Positions 1 to 8,265 are shown, counted from the stretch's first letter. The stretch: 37,803 nt of DNA from an uncultured Rikenella sp. (GCA_910577885.1 CAJTNK010000009.1:1-37803), one strand, 5' to 3'. Notes: generated by a model from the sequence alone, not told the origin. Program-made: numbers and translations.

Positions 1-26
1 CGAAGCACTTTGCTAAAGTTTTTTTG

Positions 27-50
27 GTTCTTTTTGTTCACAAAAAGAAC
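27..50. repeat. Palindromic dispersed-repeat copy, left end
   Basis: A 10-bp perfect stem (GTTCTTTTTG / CAAAAAGAAC) with a TTCA loop. Read on the minus strand, the stem and its flanks (GGAACT before, CCAAAAAAACTTT after) closely match the sequence near the right end of the window at 37759-37795. The hairpin lies downstream of korB, but it is followed by A residues rather than U in the korB transcript, so it is a poor intrinsic terminator. It is best read as one copy of a repeat family. Confidence 0.6.
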
Positions 51-91
51 AGTTCCTGCCCGTTCACCAAAGAACGGATATACAAATAAAT

Positions 92-1111
92 TTACTTCAC
101 CTCCCAGGTTTCGCCGCTGTGGAGGAGCTGGTCCATGTTGAAGATCTTGGCCCGCATCCGCACCGAGATCAGTTGGTCGCGCACTTGGTCGTCGTACGTA
201 TGGTCTTTCACCGCCCGGATCACCCCGAGCGCCACCGGCATATCCGGCCCCTTCATATTGACCAACATCATGTGAATCCCTGGGTTCGACTCATGCGCAT
301 TGTGGACCAAGATATCGGCCCGCGTGATCCCGTTTTCGCCGATCTTCACCACCTTCAGCTTCAAGCCGTCCAGGATTAAACCCTTGTCCCGGTTCTTGCC
401 GAAGATCATCGGTTCGCCGTGCCGGAGCACGATCGTACTCTCCTCCCGCACCTCCTTGTTCAGAAAAGCGTCGTACGCCTTGTCGTTGAAAATCACGCAG
501 TTCTGCAGAATCTCCACCACCGACGTCCCGTCATTCTTGGCCGCCTCCACCAGGCAGTCTTTGGTCAGCTCGACATCCACGTCCACCGTCCGCGCAAAGA
601 AAGTCCCCCGCGCCCCCAGCACGATCTCGCCCGGCGAGAACGGGTGTTCCACCGTCCCGTACGGCGAAGTCTTCGTAACCTTGCCCAGCGGCGAAGTCGG
701 CGAGTACTGCCCTTTCGTCAACCCGTAGATCTGGTTGTTGAAGAGCATGATGTTGATGTCGATATTACGCCGAATGGCATGGATAAAGTGGTTTCCGCCG
801 ATCGCCAGCGCATCGCCGTCGCCCGTGACCTCCCACACCGACAAGGTCGGATTGGCCACCTTGACCCCCGTGGCAATGGCCGCCGCCCGGCCGTGGATGC
901 CGTGGAACCCGTATGTGTGCACGTAGTACGGGAAACGCGACGAACAACCGATCCCCGAGACGAACGTAAAGCGTTGATGCTGGTAATTGAGCGCCTCGGC
1001 CACCTCCGGCAAGGCTTTGGTGACGGCATTGAGGATGAAATGGTTGCCGCAGCCCGGACACCATTTGACCTCCTGATCGCTCTTGAAATCCTTTGGAGTA
1101 TATCGTACCAT
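92..1111 (-). CDS. korB: 2-oxoacid:ferredoxin oxidoreductase, beta subunit
   Basis: The thiamine-diphosphate-binding subunit of a 2-oxoglutarate (or related 2-oxoacid) ferredoxin oxidoreductase: 2-oxoglutarate + CoA + oxidised ferredoxin gives succinyl-CoA, CO2 and reduced ferredoxin, in the cytoplasm. The 339-residue product has the family's CPGC motif (Cys18, Cys21) and a GIGC cysteine (Cys56) that ligate a 4Fe-4S cluster. The TPP/Mg motif GDGD lies at 97-100 and NNQIYG at 125-130. It follows the alpha/gamma subunit gene after 38 nt, so the two form one operon. The pairing with a fused gamma-alpha subunit and the presence of TCA genes elsewhere in the window favour 2-oxoglutarate as substrate. 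The exact 2-oxoacid cannot be proven from sequence; related enzymes use pyruvate or branched-chain 2-oxoacids. Confidence 0.93.
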   Translation of the reverse strand: MVRYTPKDFKSDQEVKWCPGCGNHFILNAVTKALPEVAEALNYQHQRFTFVSGIGCSSRFPYYVHTYGFHGIHGRAAAIATGVKVANPTLSVWEVTGDGDALAIGGNHFIHAIRRNIDINIMLFNNQIYGLTKGQYSPTSPLGKVTKTSPYGTVEHPFSPGEIVLGARGTFFARTVDVDVELTKDCLVEAAKNDGTSVVEILQNCVIFNDKAYDAFLNKEVREESTIVLRHGEPMIFGKNRDKGLILDGLKLKVVKIGENGITRADILVHNAHESNPGIHMMLVNMKGPDMPVALGVIRAVKDHTYDDQVRDQLISVRMRAKIFNMDQLLHSGETWEVK

Positions 1112-1149
1112 GTTTTTTTCGATCTCTTCTTAAGTGAGTAGGTATGTGA

Positions 1150-2985
1150 TTACTTGTCGCCGAGCAGCGTCCGGAAACGGTCGGTCAGTTCCAGCACCGT
1201 GAACGGCAGCCCCTGTACCTTGTTGTATTGCAGGTAGTCGAACCGGGGCAGAGACATCCGCAGGTAGTTGGCGAACTGTCCCATGTTGAGTTCGCAGACG
1301 ACAATCCGCTGGAATCGCGAGAAAATGGCCTCTACCCCTCTCGGCAGTGGGTTGATCTGACTGAAATGGCAGTGCGACACCTGGAATCCCTCCAGGCGCA
1401 TCGCATCGACGGCGGTCCGAATCTGTCCGAACGTGCCGCCCCACCCGACCACCAGCAGCTCACCACTCTCATCCCCGTAGACCTCCTGTTCCGGCAGAAA
1501 ATCGGCCACCCGCGCCACCTTTTCGGCCCGCAGCTCGACCATCCGTTGGTGGTTCTGCGGGTCGTGCGAGAGGCACCCCACGCAATCCTGCTTTTCGAGT
1601 CCCCCCAAGCGGTGTTCGCAGCCCGGCGATCCCGGCAAAGCCCAACTCCGGGCCAACCGTTTTTCGTCGCGCAGATAAGGCTGAAATCCCCCCTCCGGCC
1701 GTTCCGTCACCACCGGCGGCAGGATTTCCGGATACTGGCTCATCGACGGAATCCGCCACGCCTCCGACCCATTGGCGATATACCCGTCGGAAAGCAGAAT
1801 AACCGGCGTCATATGCTCCATCGCAATCTTGGCCGCCCGGAACGCCGCATCGAAGCAGTCGGCCGGCGTACAAGCCGCCATCACCACCAACGGACACTCG
1901 CCGTTCCGCCCCCAAAGCGCCTGATACAGGTCGGCCTGTTCGGTCTTGGTCGGCAGACCGGTCGACGGCCCGCCCCGCTGCACGTCGATCACCACCAGCG
2001 GCAGCTCGGTCATCACGGCCAGCCCCAGTGCCTCGCTCTTGAGCGACAGCCCCGGTCCGGAAGTGGTCGTCACCGCCATGTTCCCCGCAAACGAAGCCCC
2101 GATCGCCGTACAAATCCCGGCAATCTCGTCTTCGACCTGCAAGGTCTTCACACCGAGGTCCTTGCGTTTGGCCAACTCCTCCAGAATGGCCGTCGCCGGC
2201 GTGATCGGATACGAACCGCAGAAAAGCGGCCGGCCCGACTTTTCGGAAGCGGCCATCAGCCCCCAAGCCGCCGCCACGTTCCCCGAAATGGTCCGATAGG
2301 TTCCCTTGGGCAGATCGGCCGCCGGCACCTGGTACGTGGTCGCAAAGATATGGGTGTTCGCAGCGTAATTGTACCCCCCCTTCAAGGCCAGCACGTTGGC
2401 TTCGGCCACGGCCGGTTTCCGGGCGAACTTCCGCCGGAGGTAACACTCCGTATGGTCCAGCGGCATGTCGTAGAGGCAAAAACAGATCCCCAGCGCAAAC
2501 ATGTTCTTGCATTTGTTGGCCGCCTTGAGGTCGAGTCCGGCCTCGGCCACCGCCTCGCGGGTCATCGAAGTGATCGGCGCCCGTACGATGTTGTAGTCCT
2601 CGATCCCCAGTTCGGCGAACGGATCGAGCGTGGCAAACCCCGCCCGCCGCACGGCATTTTCGGTCAGGCTATCGGCATCGACGATCACCGTAGCCCCCTT
2701 CTTGAGCCACTTTCGGTTGGCCCGCAAGGCCACCGGGTTCATGGCTACCAGCAGGTCGCAGTAATCCCCCGAGGTAAGCACCTTTTGGCTGCCGATATGG
2801 ACCTGGAATCCCGACACACCGGCCATCGTTCCCTGCGGAGCGCGAATCTCGGCCGGATAGTCCGGAAAAGTCGCGATGCTGTTGCCGCCCAGCGCCGACG
2901 TGTCGCTGAAGAGCGTCCCGGTCAGCTGCATTCCGTCACCCGAGTCGCCTGAGAAGCGGATGACTACGTCGTTTGTCTGCTGCAT
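1150..2985 (-). CDS. korA: 2-oxoacid:ferredoxin oxidoreductase, fused gamma-alpha subunit
   Basis: Catalytic partner of the beta subunit at 92-1111. The 611-residue protein fuses a gamma domain (about residues 1-190, starting VIRFSGDSGDGMQLTG, the CoA-handling part) to an alpha pyrimidine-binding domain (about 210-610, beginning near the GNVAAAWGL segment, with the conserved SYPITPAT motif). This fusion is usual for Bacteroidota and actinobacterial KorA. The enzyme replaces the lipoate-dependent 2-oxoglutarate dehydrogenase and is oxygen-sensitive and reversible in known members. The gene is first in its operon and has a good Bacteroidota-type promoter at 3019-3049. The ATG at 2985 is preceded by about 27 nt of predicted leader. 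Confidence 0.93.
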   Translation of the reverse strand: MQQTNDVVIRFSGDSGDGMQLTGTLFSDTSALGGNSIATFPDYPAEIRAPQGTMAGVSGFQVHIGSQKVLTSGDYCDLLVAMNPVALRANRKWLKKGATVIVDADSLTENAVRRAGFATLDPFAELGIEDYNIVRAPITSMTREAVAEAGLDLKAANKCKNMFALGICFCLYDMPLDHTECYLRRKFARKPAVAEANVLALKGGYNYAANTHIFATTYQVPAADLPKGTYRTISGNVAAAWGLMAASEKSGRPLFCGSYPITPATAILEELAKRKDLGVKTLQVEDEIAGICTAIGASFAGNMAVTTTSGPGLSLKSEALGLAVMTELPLVVIDVQRGGPSTGLPTKTEQADLYQALWGRNGECPLVVMAACTPADCFDAAFRAAKIAMEHMTPVILLSDGYIANGSEAWRIPSMSQYPEILPPVVTERPEGGFQPYLRDEKRLARSWALPGSPGCEHRLGGLEKQDCVGCLSHDPQNHQRMVELRAEKVARVADFLPEQEVYGDESGELLVVGWGGTFGQIRTAVDAMRLEGFQVSHCHFSQINPLPRGVEAIFSRFQRIVVCELNMGQFANYLRMSLPRFDYLQYNKVQGLPFTVLELTDRFRTLLGDK

Positions 2986-3018
2986 ACGAAAATCGAGCTA
3001 TTGATGGATTTCTCGGAA

Positions 3019-3049
3019 CAAATATTGGGATTTTTTTACGGATAACCAA
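3019..3049 (-). promoter_or_regulatory. Predicted korAB promoter
   Basis: On the minus strand, TTGG (3049-3046), a 19-nt spacer, then AATATTTG (3026-3019). This fits the Bacteroidota pattern TTTG-N19-21-TAnnTTTG with one mismatch in the -7 box. Predicted transcription starts near 3012, about 27 nt before the korA ATG. The terminator of the upstream gene ends only a few bases before the -33 element. Confidence 0.55.
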
Positions 3050-3055
3050 CGAAAA

Positions 3056-3088
3056 GCGGGGCGATCTTCTTTGGAAAGATCGCCCCGC
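3056..3088 (-). terminator. Intrinsic terminator of the small secreted protein gene
   Basis: A perfect 13-bp GC-rich stem (GCGGGGCGATCTT / AAGATCGCCCCGC) with a 7-nt loop. In the minus-strand transcript it is followed by TTTTCG. It lies 26 nt past the stop of the gene at 3115-3549. Confidence 0.75.
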
Positions 3089-3114
3089 GCAAAATCAACC
3101 CTGACGAGGAACCA

Positions 3115-3549
3115 TCAGAAATTACCGAAATGGAGACCGATCTCGCCGAACTCCAACCATTCATCGTACACCGTTACGTGGTATTTGGTATCCGATATCC
3201 GAGTCACATTGAAATTGGCCGAGGTCGTAAGGCGCGAAAAAGACGGCGAAACAGAGCTAAAAGCCAATTCGATATCGAACGAATCGCCTTCCAACGTAAA
3301 TTCGCCGATGAATCCCGAATGCGAACCGACAAACGAATACCCTTTGCCGTTATTCGAAATGTAGACCGTCACACTGCCCGATTCCAATCCCGTCATGCCG
3401 ATCGCAACAGTACGTTTTTCGTTCAAAACCGGCGAAGGTTCCGCTGCCGGAGTATTTGCCGACGGCTCGTTGGAGGCCGAAACCGGACCGAACATCAACA
3501 TTCCGCAAAAAGCGAACATCGCAGCCAAAAACAGTGGTTTTGTTTTCAT
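3115..3549 (-). CDS. Small secreted protein of unknown function
   Basis: I do not recognise the family. The 144-residue product starts with a classical signal peptide: KTK, then a hydrophobic stretch LFLAAMFAFCGMLMFG, with likely cleavage after VSA (about residue 25). A short Pro/Ala/Glu-rich linker follows. The rest (about residues 45-144) is rich in alternating polar and hydrophobic residues (SVTVYISNNGKG, YHVTVYDEWLEF), which suggests a small beta-sandwich or lipocalin-like fold in the periplasm. It is transcribed alone, with its own terminator (3056-3088) and a weak -7-like box TATCTTTC at 3587-3580. Base composition looks somewhat less GC-rich than its neighbours. Function unknown. Confidence 0.75.
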   Translation of the reverse strand: MKTKPLFLAAMFAFCGMLMFGPVSASNEPSANTPAAEPSPVLNEKRTVAIGMTGLESGSVTVYISNNGKGYSFVGSHSGFIGEFTLEGDSFDIELAFSSVSPSFSRLTTSANFNVTRISDTKYHVTVYDEWLEFGEIGLHFGNF

Positions 3550-3605
3550 AGCGAAGACTTTTTAAGTTAATATTCGAACGAAAGATAATACTTTTTCGAT
3601 AAAAA

Positions 3606-3646
3606 CAGGAAGAGAGAAGCACACAAAATGTGCTTCTCTCTTCCTG
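3606..3646 (-). terminator. Strong intrinsic terminator of the yggS operon
   Basis: An 18-bp perfect stem (3606-3623 with 3629-3646) with the 5-nt loop CAAAA. In the minus-strand transcript it is followed directly by TTTTTATCG. It lies 18 nt past the stop of the dihydroorotate-dehydrogenase-like gene. Confidence 0.9.
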
Positions 3647-3664
3647 TCGTCTCCCGCCCCCGGA

Positions 3665-4642
3665 TCAAAGCTCGTGGCTGGAGTAGTATTTCATGAACTG
3701 CGTACGCTCGTAGAGCATCGGGTTCCGGATGTTCTTGGCATTCAGCCGCCCGCGGAACTCCTTGAGGGTGCGGAAATCGTGCCGCTCCATCCAATCGCGT
3801 ATGAAGTCGTTCATCTCGCCGATCGCCCCCATCCCCCGTTCGTAAAGGACGCTCGCCACCTCGACCGCCGAAGCTCCGGCCAGGAGCGCCTTCACGGCAT
3901 CGGCTCCTGTGTGAACCCCGGTGGAAACGGCTACGTCGATCAGCGGCAGCGATCCGTTCACGAGTCCCGTCCACCGTAGAACGTTCGAGAGCTCGGCCCG
4001 GCTGCTGAAAATATTTCCGGCCCGGACCGTCATCCGTTCGATGTCGATGTCCGTGGGATAGAAGCGGTTGAAAAGCACCACCCCCTGGACATTGCGGTAG
4101 TAGAGTTCGCGGACGATGGCCAGCGGATTGGTGAATCCGGCTCCGAGCTTCACCGACAACGGAATGCGGATCGCATTCCGCACCCGGGTAATGATCTCCA
4201 GGTAGTTGCGCTCGATCTCCTCCGCCGAAGTCTCTTTGTCGGTCGGCAGAAGGAAGATGTTGAGCTCCAGCGCATCGGCCCCGGCCGTCTCGATCACCCG
4301 CGCATAGTCGACCCAGTCGCCCGCCTGACGGCAGTTGATGCTCGCTATGACCGGAATACCGCACTGCTGCTTGACGTCTTCGATGAGTTTCAGGTAAAGC
4401 CCCAGGCTATTCTCCTTCACATAGCTCTGCACGTAGTCCGACGCCTCCGGATAGTCGCTGTAGCTGTCTACCAGCGCCGCCTCGTTCAGGATCTGCTCCT
4501 CGAAGATCGACTTCAACACCACCGCTCCAGCCCCCGCCGCCTCGGCATCCTTGATCCGCTGGAGCGTGGAGGTCAACCCCGAACTGCTCACAATCGTCGG
4601 GCTGCACAAGTCCAGCCCCAAATATCTGGTTTTCAATTTCAT
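3665..4642 (-). CDS. Dihydroorotate dehydrogenase-like flavoprotein
   Basis: A 325-residue TIM-barrel protein of the dihydroorotate dehydrogenase (class 1/PreA-like) fold. It keeps FMN-barrel features: an N-terminal segment LGLDLCSPTIVSSSGLT, the strand ending ASINC (about 100-104), SVKLGAG (phosphate and FMN side) and a late GVHTGADAVKALLAGASAVEV segment typical of the FMN phosphate site. Where true class 1 enzymes have the ELNxSCPN active-site loop with catalytic Cys, this protein reads ELNIFLLPTD (126-135). The catalytic cysteine is absent, so pyrimidine synthesis is unlikely and no pyr gene is nearby. It follows yggS after 24 nt and probably shares its transcript. The real substrate and electron acceptor are unknown. 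Confidence 0.85.
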   Translation of the reverse strand: MKLKTRYLGLDLCSPTIVSSSGLTSTLQRIKDAEAAGAGAVVLKSIFEEQILNEAALVDSYSDYPEASDYVQSYVKENSLGLYLKLIEDVKQQCGIPVIASINCRQAGDWVDYARVIETAGADALELNIFLLPTDKETSAEEIERNYLEIITRVRNAIRIPLSVKLGAGFTNPLAIVRELYYRNVQGVVLFNRFYPTDIDIERMTVRAGNIFSSRAELSNVLRWTGLVNGSLPLIDVAVSTGVHTGADAVKALLAGASAVEVASVLYERGMGAIGEMNDFIRDWMERHDFRTLKEFRGRLNAKNIRNPMLYERTQFMKYYSSHEL

Positions 4643-4666
4643 AATTTTACGGTTATATCTGTAAGG

Positions 4667-5332
4667 TTAGTAATTCCGTTGGCCGAAAATCAGGCTCCCG
4701 ACCCGCACCATCGTCGCCCCGTGAGCCACCGCCGCCGGGTAGTCGCCCGACATCCCCATCGAGAGGGTGTCGATCTGCGGCAGGTAACGCTCCCGAAAGC
4801 TGTCGAACGTCCGGCGCAAAGTCTCGAACTCCCGTTCGATCTGCGCCCGGTCGTCGGTCAGCGAGGCCATCCCCATGAGTCCTCGCACCCGCAGGTGGGG
4901 CAACGCCTCCAATCTCCTTTCCCGCAAAAAACGTTCCAATTCGTCGCCCGACCACCCGAATTTGCTCTCCTCCTGCGCCACGTGCACCTCGAACAGCACA
5001 TCCACCGACGCCCTCTCCGCCCGGGCGGCTTCGCGGTCGATCGCCTCGGCCAACCGGGGCGAGTCCACCGAATGAATCAGCGACACGAACGGAATAATCG
5101 TCTTCACTTTATTGGTCTGCAAGTGGCCGACCATGTGCCACTCGATATCCTCCGGCAACTCGGCCCGCTTGGCCGCCATCTCCTGCGGCCGGCTCTCCCC
5201 GAAGAGGCGCTGCCCCGCATCGTAAGCCTCCCGAAGGGCCTCCGCCGGGTGGAATTTCGACACTGCCACCAACTCCACCCCCGCAGGCAGCGTCGCCCGG
5301 ATCCGGGCCAGGTTATCTGCAATCGTTCCCAT
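4667..5332 (-). CDS. yggS: YggS-family pyridoxal-phosphate homeostasis protein
   Basis: The cytoplasmic PLP-binding protein of the YggS/PROSC family, with a single-domain alanine-racemase-like barrel. It buffers pyridoxal phosphate and affects amino-acid pools rather than catalysing a known reaction. The 221-residue length is normal. The Schiff-base lysine is in VAVSKF (Lys26). The barrel continues with GESRPQE, WHMVGHLQTNK (about 105-115), IHSVDS, and the C-terminal phosphate-binding SMGMSGDYPAAVAHGATMVRVGSLIFG, all family hallmarks. It is first in a two-gene operon with the DHOD-like gene. Its predicted promoter lies partly within the first codons of the divergent C69 peptidase gene. Confidence 0.94.
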   Translation of the reverse strand: MGTIADNLARIRATLPAGVELVAVSKFHPAEALREAYDAGQRLFGESRPQEMAAKRAELPEDIEWHMVGHLQTNKVKTIIPFVSLIHSVDSPRLAEAIDREAARAERASVDVLFEVHVAQEESKFGWSGDELERFLRERRLEALPHLRVRGLMGMASLTDDRAQIEREFETLRRTFDSFRERYLPQIDTLSMGMSGDYPAAVAHGATMVRVGSLIFGQRNY

Positions 5333-5353
5333 CGTCGTTTCGATTTTTTACCT

Positions 5354-5361
5354 TATATTTG
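5354..5361 (+). promoter_or_regulatory. Predicted -7 box of the C69 peptidase gene
   Basis: TATATTTG is a perfect match to the Bacteroidota TAnnTTTG box, about 62 nt before the ATG at 5424. No clear TTTG lies 19-21 nt upstream, so the assignment rests on the -7 box alone. Confidence 0.4.
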
Positions 5362-5405
5362 TCCTTATCGGCGCGGCGCGCATCAGGGAACCGCCCGAGC
5401 CAAAA

Positions 5406-5438
5406 CAAATTTACAGCACTCAGATGAAGAAAACAAAA
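5406..5438 (-). promoter_or_regulatory. Predicted yggS promoter
   Basis: On the minus strand, TTTTG (5438-5434), a 20-nt spacer, then a perfect TAAATTTG (5413-5406). Transcription would begin near 5399, giving a leader of about 67 nt. The -33 element falls inside codons 4-5 of the divergent peptidase gene. Confidence 0.55.
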
Positions 5439-7118
5439 CTTTTCGCGGCCTTGCTGGCCGGAACCGTCGCGACGACGGCTTTCGGACCGGAGAACGCAGA
5501 GGCCTGTACCAACATTCTGGTGACGCGGGGGGCGTCGAAGACGGGTTCGACGATGATTAGCTACTCGGCCGATTCGCATACGTTGTACGGCGAACTCTAC
5601 TATCGGCCGGCGGCGGACTATCCGGCCGGGACGATGATGAAGGTCTACGAGTGGGACACCGGCCGATTCATGGGCGAGATTCCGCAGGCCGAACATACCT
5701 ATTCGGTGGTGGGGAACATGAACGAGCACCAGTTGTTGATCGGTGAAAGTACGTGGGGCGGGCTGCACCAACTGGTGGATACGACGGGGATTATCGACTA
5801 CGGGTCGTTGATGTACATCGCCTTGCAGCGGTGTCGGACGGCGCGTGAGGCGGTCGAGTTCATGACGAAATTAGTGGCGGAGTACGGGTATGCTTCGTCG
5901 GGCGAGTCGATCTCGGTGGCCGATCCGAACGAGGTGTGGGTATTGGAGATTATCGGCAAGGGGACCAAGATCGTCGACGGCAAGAACGTGAACAAGGGGG
6001 CTGTGTGGGTGGCCCGGCGGATTCCGGACGGCATGATCTCGGCACACGCCAACCAGGCACGCATCACGACTTTTCCGCTCAATGATCCGGAAAACTGCAT
6101 CTACTCGCCGGACGTGATCTCGTTTGCACGCGAAGCGGGGCTGTACACGGGGAAGGATAAGGACTTCGACTTCGCGGCGATCTACAACCCGTTCGACTAC
6201 AGCGGGATGCGGGGGTGCGAAGGACGGGTGTGGAGCGTCTTCCGGCAGGTGACCGGCGGGATGGACAAGTACCTGGACCACGTGACGGGACGGAATCCGA
6301 AAAACCGCCTGCCGCTGTGGGTGAAACCGGATCGGAAACTGACGGTCAAGGAGGTGGCGGAGTTCATGCGCAACCACTACGAGGGGACGGAGCTCGACAT
6401 GACGTGCGATCCGGGGGCGGGGCCGTTCAAACTGCCTTACCGCTGGCGGCCGATGACCTTCAAGGTGGGCGACGAGGAGTTTTTCAACGAACGGGCCATC
6501 GCCACGCAACAGACCGGATGGTGGTATGTGGGTGAGTGTCGCGGGTGGCTGCCCGATCCGATCGGCGGGGTGCTCTGGTTCGGGGTCGACGATGCGGACA
6601 GCTCGCCGCTGACGCCGTTTTACTGCGGTATCGACCGGATTCCGAACGCCTATGCGGTGGGGAACGGGAATATGACCACTTACTCGGAGACCTCCATGTT
6701 CTGGGTGGTGAACCGCGTGACCAACTTTGCCTACGGGCGGTACAACATCATCCATCCGGACGTGAAACGGGCGATGGACCGGTTCGAAAACCGCTGTTTC
6801 GCCGAACAACCGGCCGTGGACGGCGCGGCGGAGATGCTCTACCGGCAGGATCCGAAACTGGCCGTCGATTTCCTGACCGACTATTCGGTCAACACGGCAC
6901 AACGGCTCTTCGGCACGTGGGTGGCTTTGGATCGGTATCTGTTGGTGAAATACATCGACGGGAATGTGAAGAAGGAGGATGCGGAAGGAGTCTTCACCGA
7001 TAACGGACAGGGGCGCGGCATTCCGGCCATGCCGGACTTCCCGGGCTACGACGACGAGTGGAAACGGATCGTCAAAGAGGCGGCCGGCGACCGGCTGCGG
7101 GTCGTGGAGACGAAATAG
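5424..7118 (+). CDS. Secreted C69-family dipeptidase
   Basis: A Peptidase family C69 (PepD-type, N-terminal nucleophile) enzyme that cleaves dipeptides or short peptides. The 564-residue precursor has a signal peptide (KKTKLFAALLAGTVATTAFG), with predicted cleavage after AEA. Cleavage would leave Cys28 of CTNILVTRGAS as the new N-terminus. In C69 enzymes an N-terminal Cys followed by T-(N/T)-x-(L/V) is the nucleophile, so export and activation could be one event. Other family segments are STMISYSADSH, EHTYSVVGNMNEHQL and the GESTWGG region (about 110). The large extra C-terminal part is normal for the long forms in Bacteroidota. It is likely periplasmic or secreted, is transcribed alone and ends at the hairpin at 7145. 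Confidence 0.9.
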   Translation: MKKTKLFAALLAGTVATTAFGPENAEACTNILVTRGASKTGSTMISYSADSHTLYGELYYRPAADYPAGTMMKVYEWDTGRFMGEIPQAEHTYSVVGNMNEHQLLIGESTWGGLHQLVDTTGIIDYGSLMYIALQRCRTAREAVEFMTKLVAEYGYASSGESISVADPNEVWVLEIIGKGTKIVDGKNVNKGAVWVARRIPDGMISAHANQARITTFPLNDPENCIYSPDVISFAREAGLYTGKDKDFDFAAIYNPFDYSGMRGCEGRVWSVFRQVTGGMDKYLDHVTGRNPKNRLPLWVKPDRKLTVKEVAEFMRNHYEGTELDMTCDPGAGPFKLPYRWRPMTFKVGDEEFFNERAIATQQTGWWYVGECRGWLPDPIGGVLWFGVDDADSSPLTPFYCGIDRIPNAYAVGNGNMTTYSETSMFWVVNRVTNFAYGRYNIIHPDVKRAMDRFENRCFAEQPAVDGAAEMLYRQDPKLAVDFLTDYSVNTAQRLFGTWVALDRYLLVKYIDGNVKKEDAEGVFTDNGQGRGIPAMPDFPGYDDEWKRIVKEAAGDRLRVVETK

Positions 7119-7144
7119 TCCAACGGGCGCGGCTCTCTTTTTCG

Positions 7145-7176
7145 AAGAGTCTGTCGATATTTATCGGCAGACTCTT
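7145..7176 (+). terminator. Terminator after the C69 peptidase gene
   Basis: AAGAGTCTG (7145-7153) pairs with CAGACTCTT (7168-7176). An internal CGAT/ATCG helix continues the stem after a T-G wobble, with an ATTT loop. The following TATCTTTG is only moderately U-rich and also matches a promoter -7 box. Confidence 0.65.
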
Positions 7177-7184
7177 TATCTTTG
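7177..7184 (+). promoter_or_regulatory. Predicted -7 box of the glycosyltransferase operon
   Basis: TATCTTTG matches TAnnTTTG perfectly and lies 31 nt before the ATG at 7216. It abuts the upstream terminator stem, so the U-tract of one unit doubles as the promoter box of the next. The -33 element is not clear. Confidence 0.5.
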
Positions 7185-7215
7185 TTGCAATTCAGAAATC
7201 AATCCACCAGAGAGT

Positions 7216-8265
7216 ATGTCAACCCCTCGAAAATACCTCTTCATAGCCTCGCTGACCTACGCCTATCCGATTCTTCGGCCCATCCAGCAGGTCATCCGGG
7301 CGCGCGGAGGAGAAACCGCCTGGTTCGTGGACGGACCCTGCGACGAATACCTCAGGGAGGACGAACGCCGGTTGACGACCGTTGCCGAAGTCCGAGCCTA
7401 CGATCCGGTGGCTGTGTTCACGGTCGCCAACTCGGTGTACGATTTTTTCCCGGGCATCAAAGTGCAGGTGTTCCATGGCTACAACATCGACAAACGTCCC
7501 GGACGAGGCGACCATTTCGCGCTCAAGGGGTTCTTCGACCTTTACTGCACCCAAGGACCCAGCAGCACCGGCCGGTTCGAGGAACTCGCCCGCCAGCATC
7601 GCTACTTCAAAGTCGTGGAGACGGGATGGCCCAAGCTGGATAACTTTTTCCGGCACGGACCGGTCGCGCTGCCTCAGAACAAACGTCCTACGATCCTCTA
7701 CTGCTCTACTTTCACCCGGTGGATCACCTCCGCGCCGCACCTGTTCGACACGATCGAACAACTCATTACCCGGCGCGAGTGGGATTGGCTGCTGACGCTT
7801 CATCCCAAAAGCGATCCGGCGATCGTGGCCCGCTATTCGGCGTTGGCCGAACGCTACCCCAACGTCCGCTTTGCCAACAACGACGACAATATGGCTCTGC
7901 TCCAGCAGGCCGATGCGATGGTCTGCGACAGCTCGTCGATCATCGTCGAATTCATGATGCTCGACAAACCGGTCGTCACATTCCGGAACACGGCCCCGGG
8001 GCCACACCTGATCGACATCGACCGGGCCGAAAAACTGGAGCAAGCCATCGAAACGGCCTTGAGCAGACCGCCGGCGCTGATGGAGGCCATCGACCTCTAC
8101 TGCCAGACGATGGATCCGCACCGCGACGGTCGGTCGGCCGAGCGGGTCGTGGAGGCCGTGGAATGGTTTTTGACAAACTGGAAAGGGAAACTCCCTCGGA
8201 AACCGCTGAACCTATTCCGGAAATACAAAATGAGAAAACGACTCGGCTATTTTCATATCTCTTAG
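7216..8265 (+). CDS. CDP-glycerol glycerophosphotransferase-like protein (TagB/TagF type)
   Basis: A 349-residue GT-B-fold transferase resembling the catalytic domain of TagB/TagF glycerophosphotransferases. Recognisable parts are VQVFHGYNIDKRP (about residue 90, like the HG-H-motif loop of the family), ILYCSTFT (start of the second Rossmann half), LLTLHPKSDP (about 195-205), and the donor-site run DAMVCDSSSIIVEFMMLDKPVVTF (about 235-258). In known members these bind CDP-glycerol or a related CDP-alditol. I chose the ATG at 7216 because the open frame upstream runs back into the peptidase gene without family similarity. A family-2 glycosyltransferase follows after 29 nt, so the pair probably decorates a surface glycan. 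The donor and acceptor cannot be told from sequence. Confidence 0.8.
   Translation: MSTPRKYLFIASLTYAYPILRPIQQVIRARGGETAWFVDGPCDEYLREDERRLTTVAEVRAYDPVAVFTVANSVYDFFPGIKVQVFHGYNIDKRPGRGDHFALKGFFDLYCTQGPSSTGRFEELARQHRYFKVVETGWPKLDNFFRHGPVALPQNKRPTILYCSTFTRWITSAPHLFDTIEQLITRREWDWLLTLHPKSDPAIVARYSALAERYPNVRFANNDDNMALLQQADAMVCDSSSIIVEFMMLDKPVVTFRNTAPGPHLIDIDRAEKLEQAIETALSRPPALMEAIDLYCQTMDPHRDGRSAERVVEAVEWFLTNWKGKLPRKPLNLFRKYKMRKRLGYFHIS

Noticed and set aside
1228..2952. Long open frame antisense to korA
   Set aside because: It is Arg/Pro/His-rich and lies opposite a clear enzyme gene; GC-rich codon bias commonly opens the antisense frame. No family resemblance.
6979..7215. Upstream extension of the TagF-like gene's open frame
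   Set aside because: It crosses the peptidase gene, its terminator and a promoter box; the family start is at 7216.
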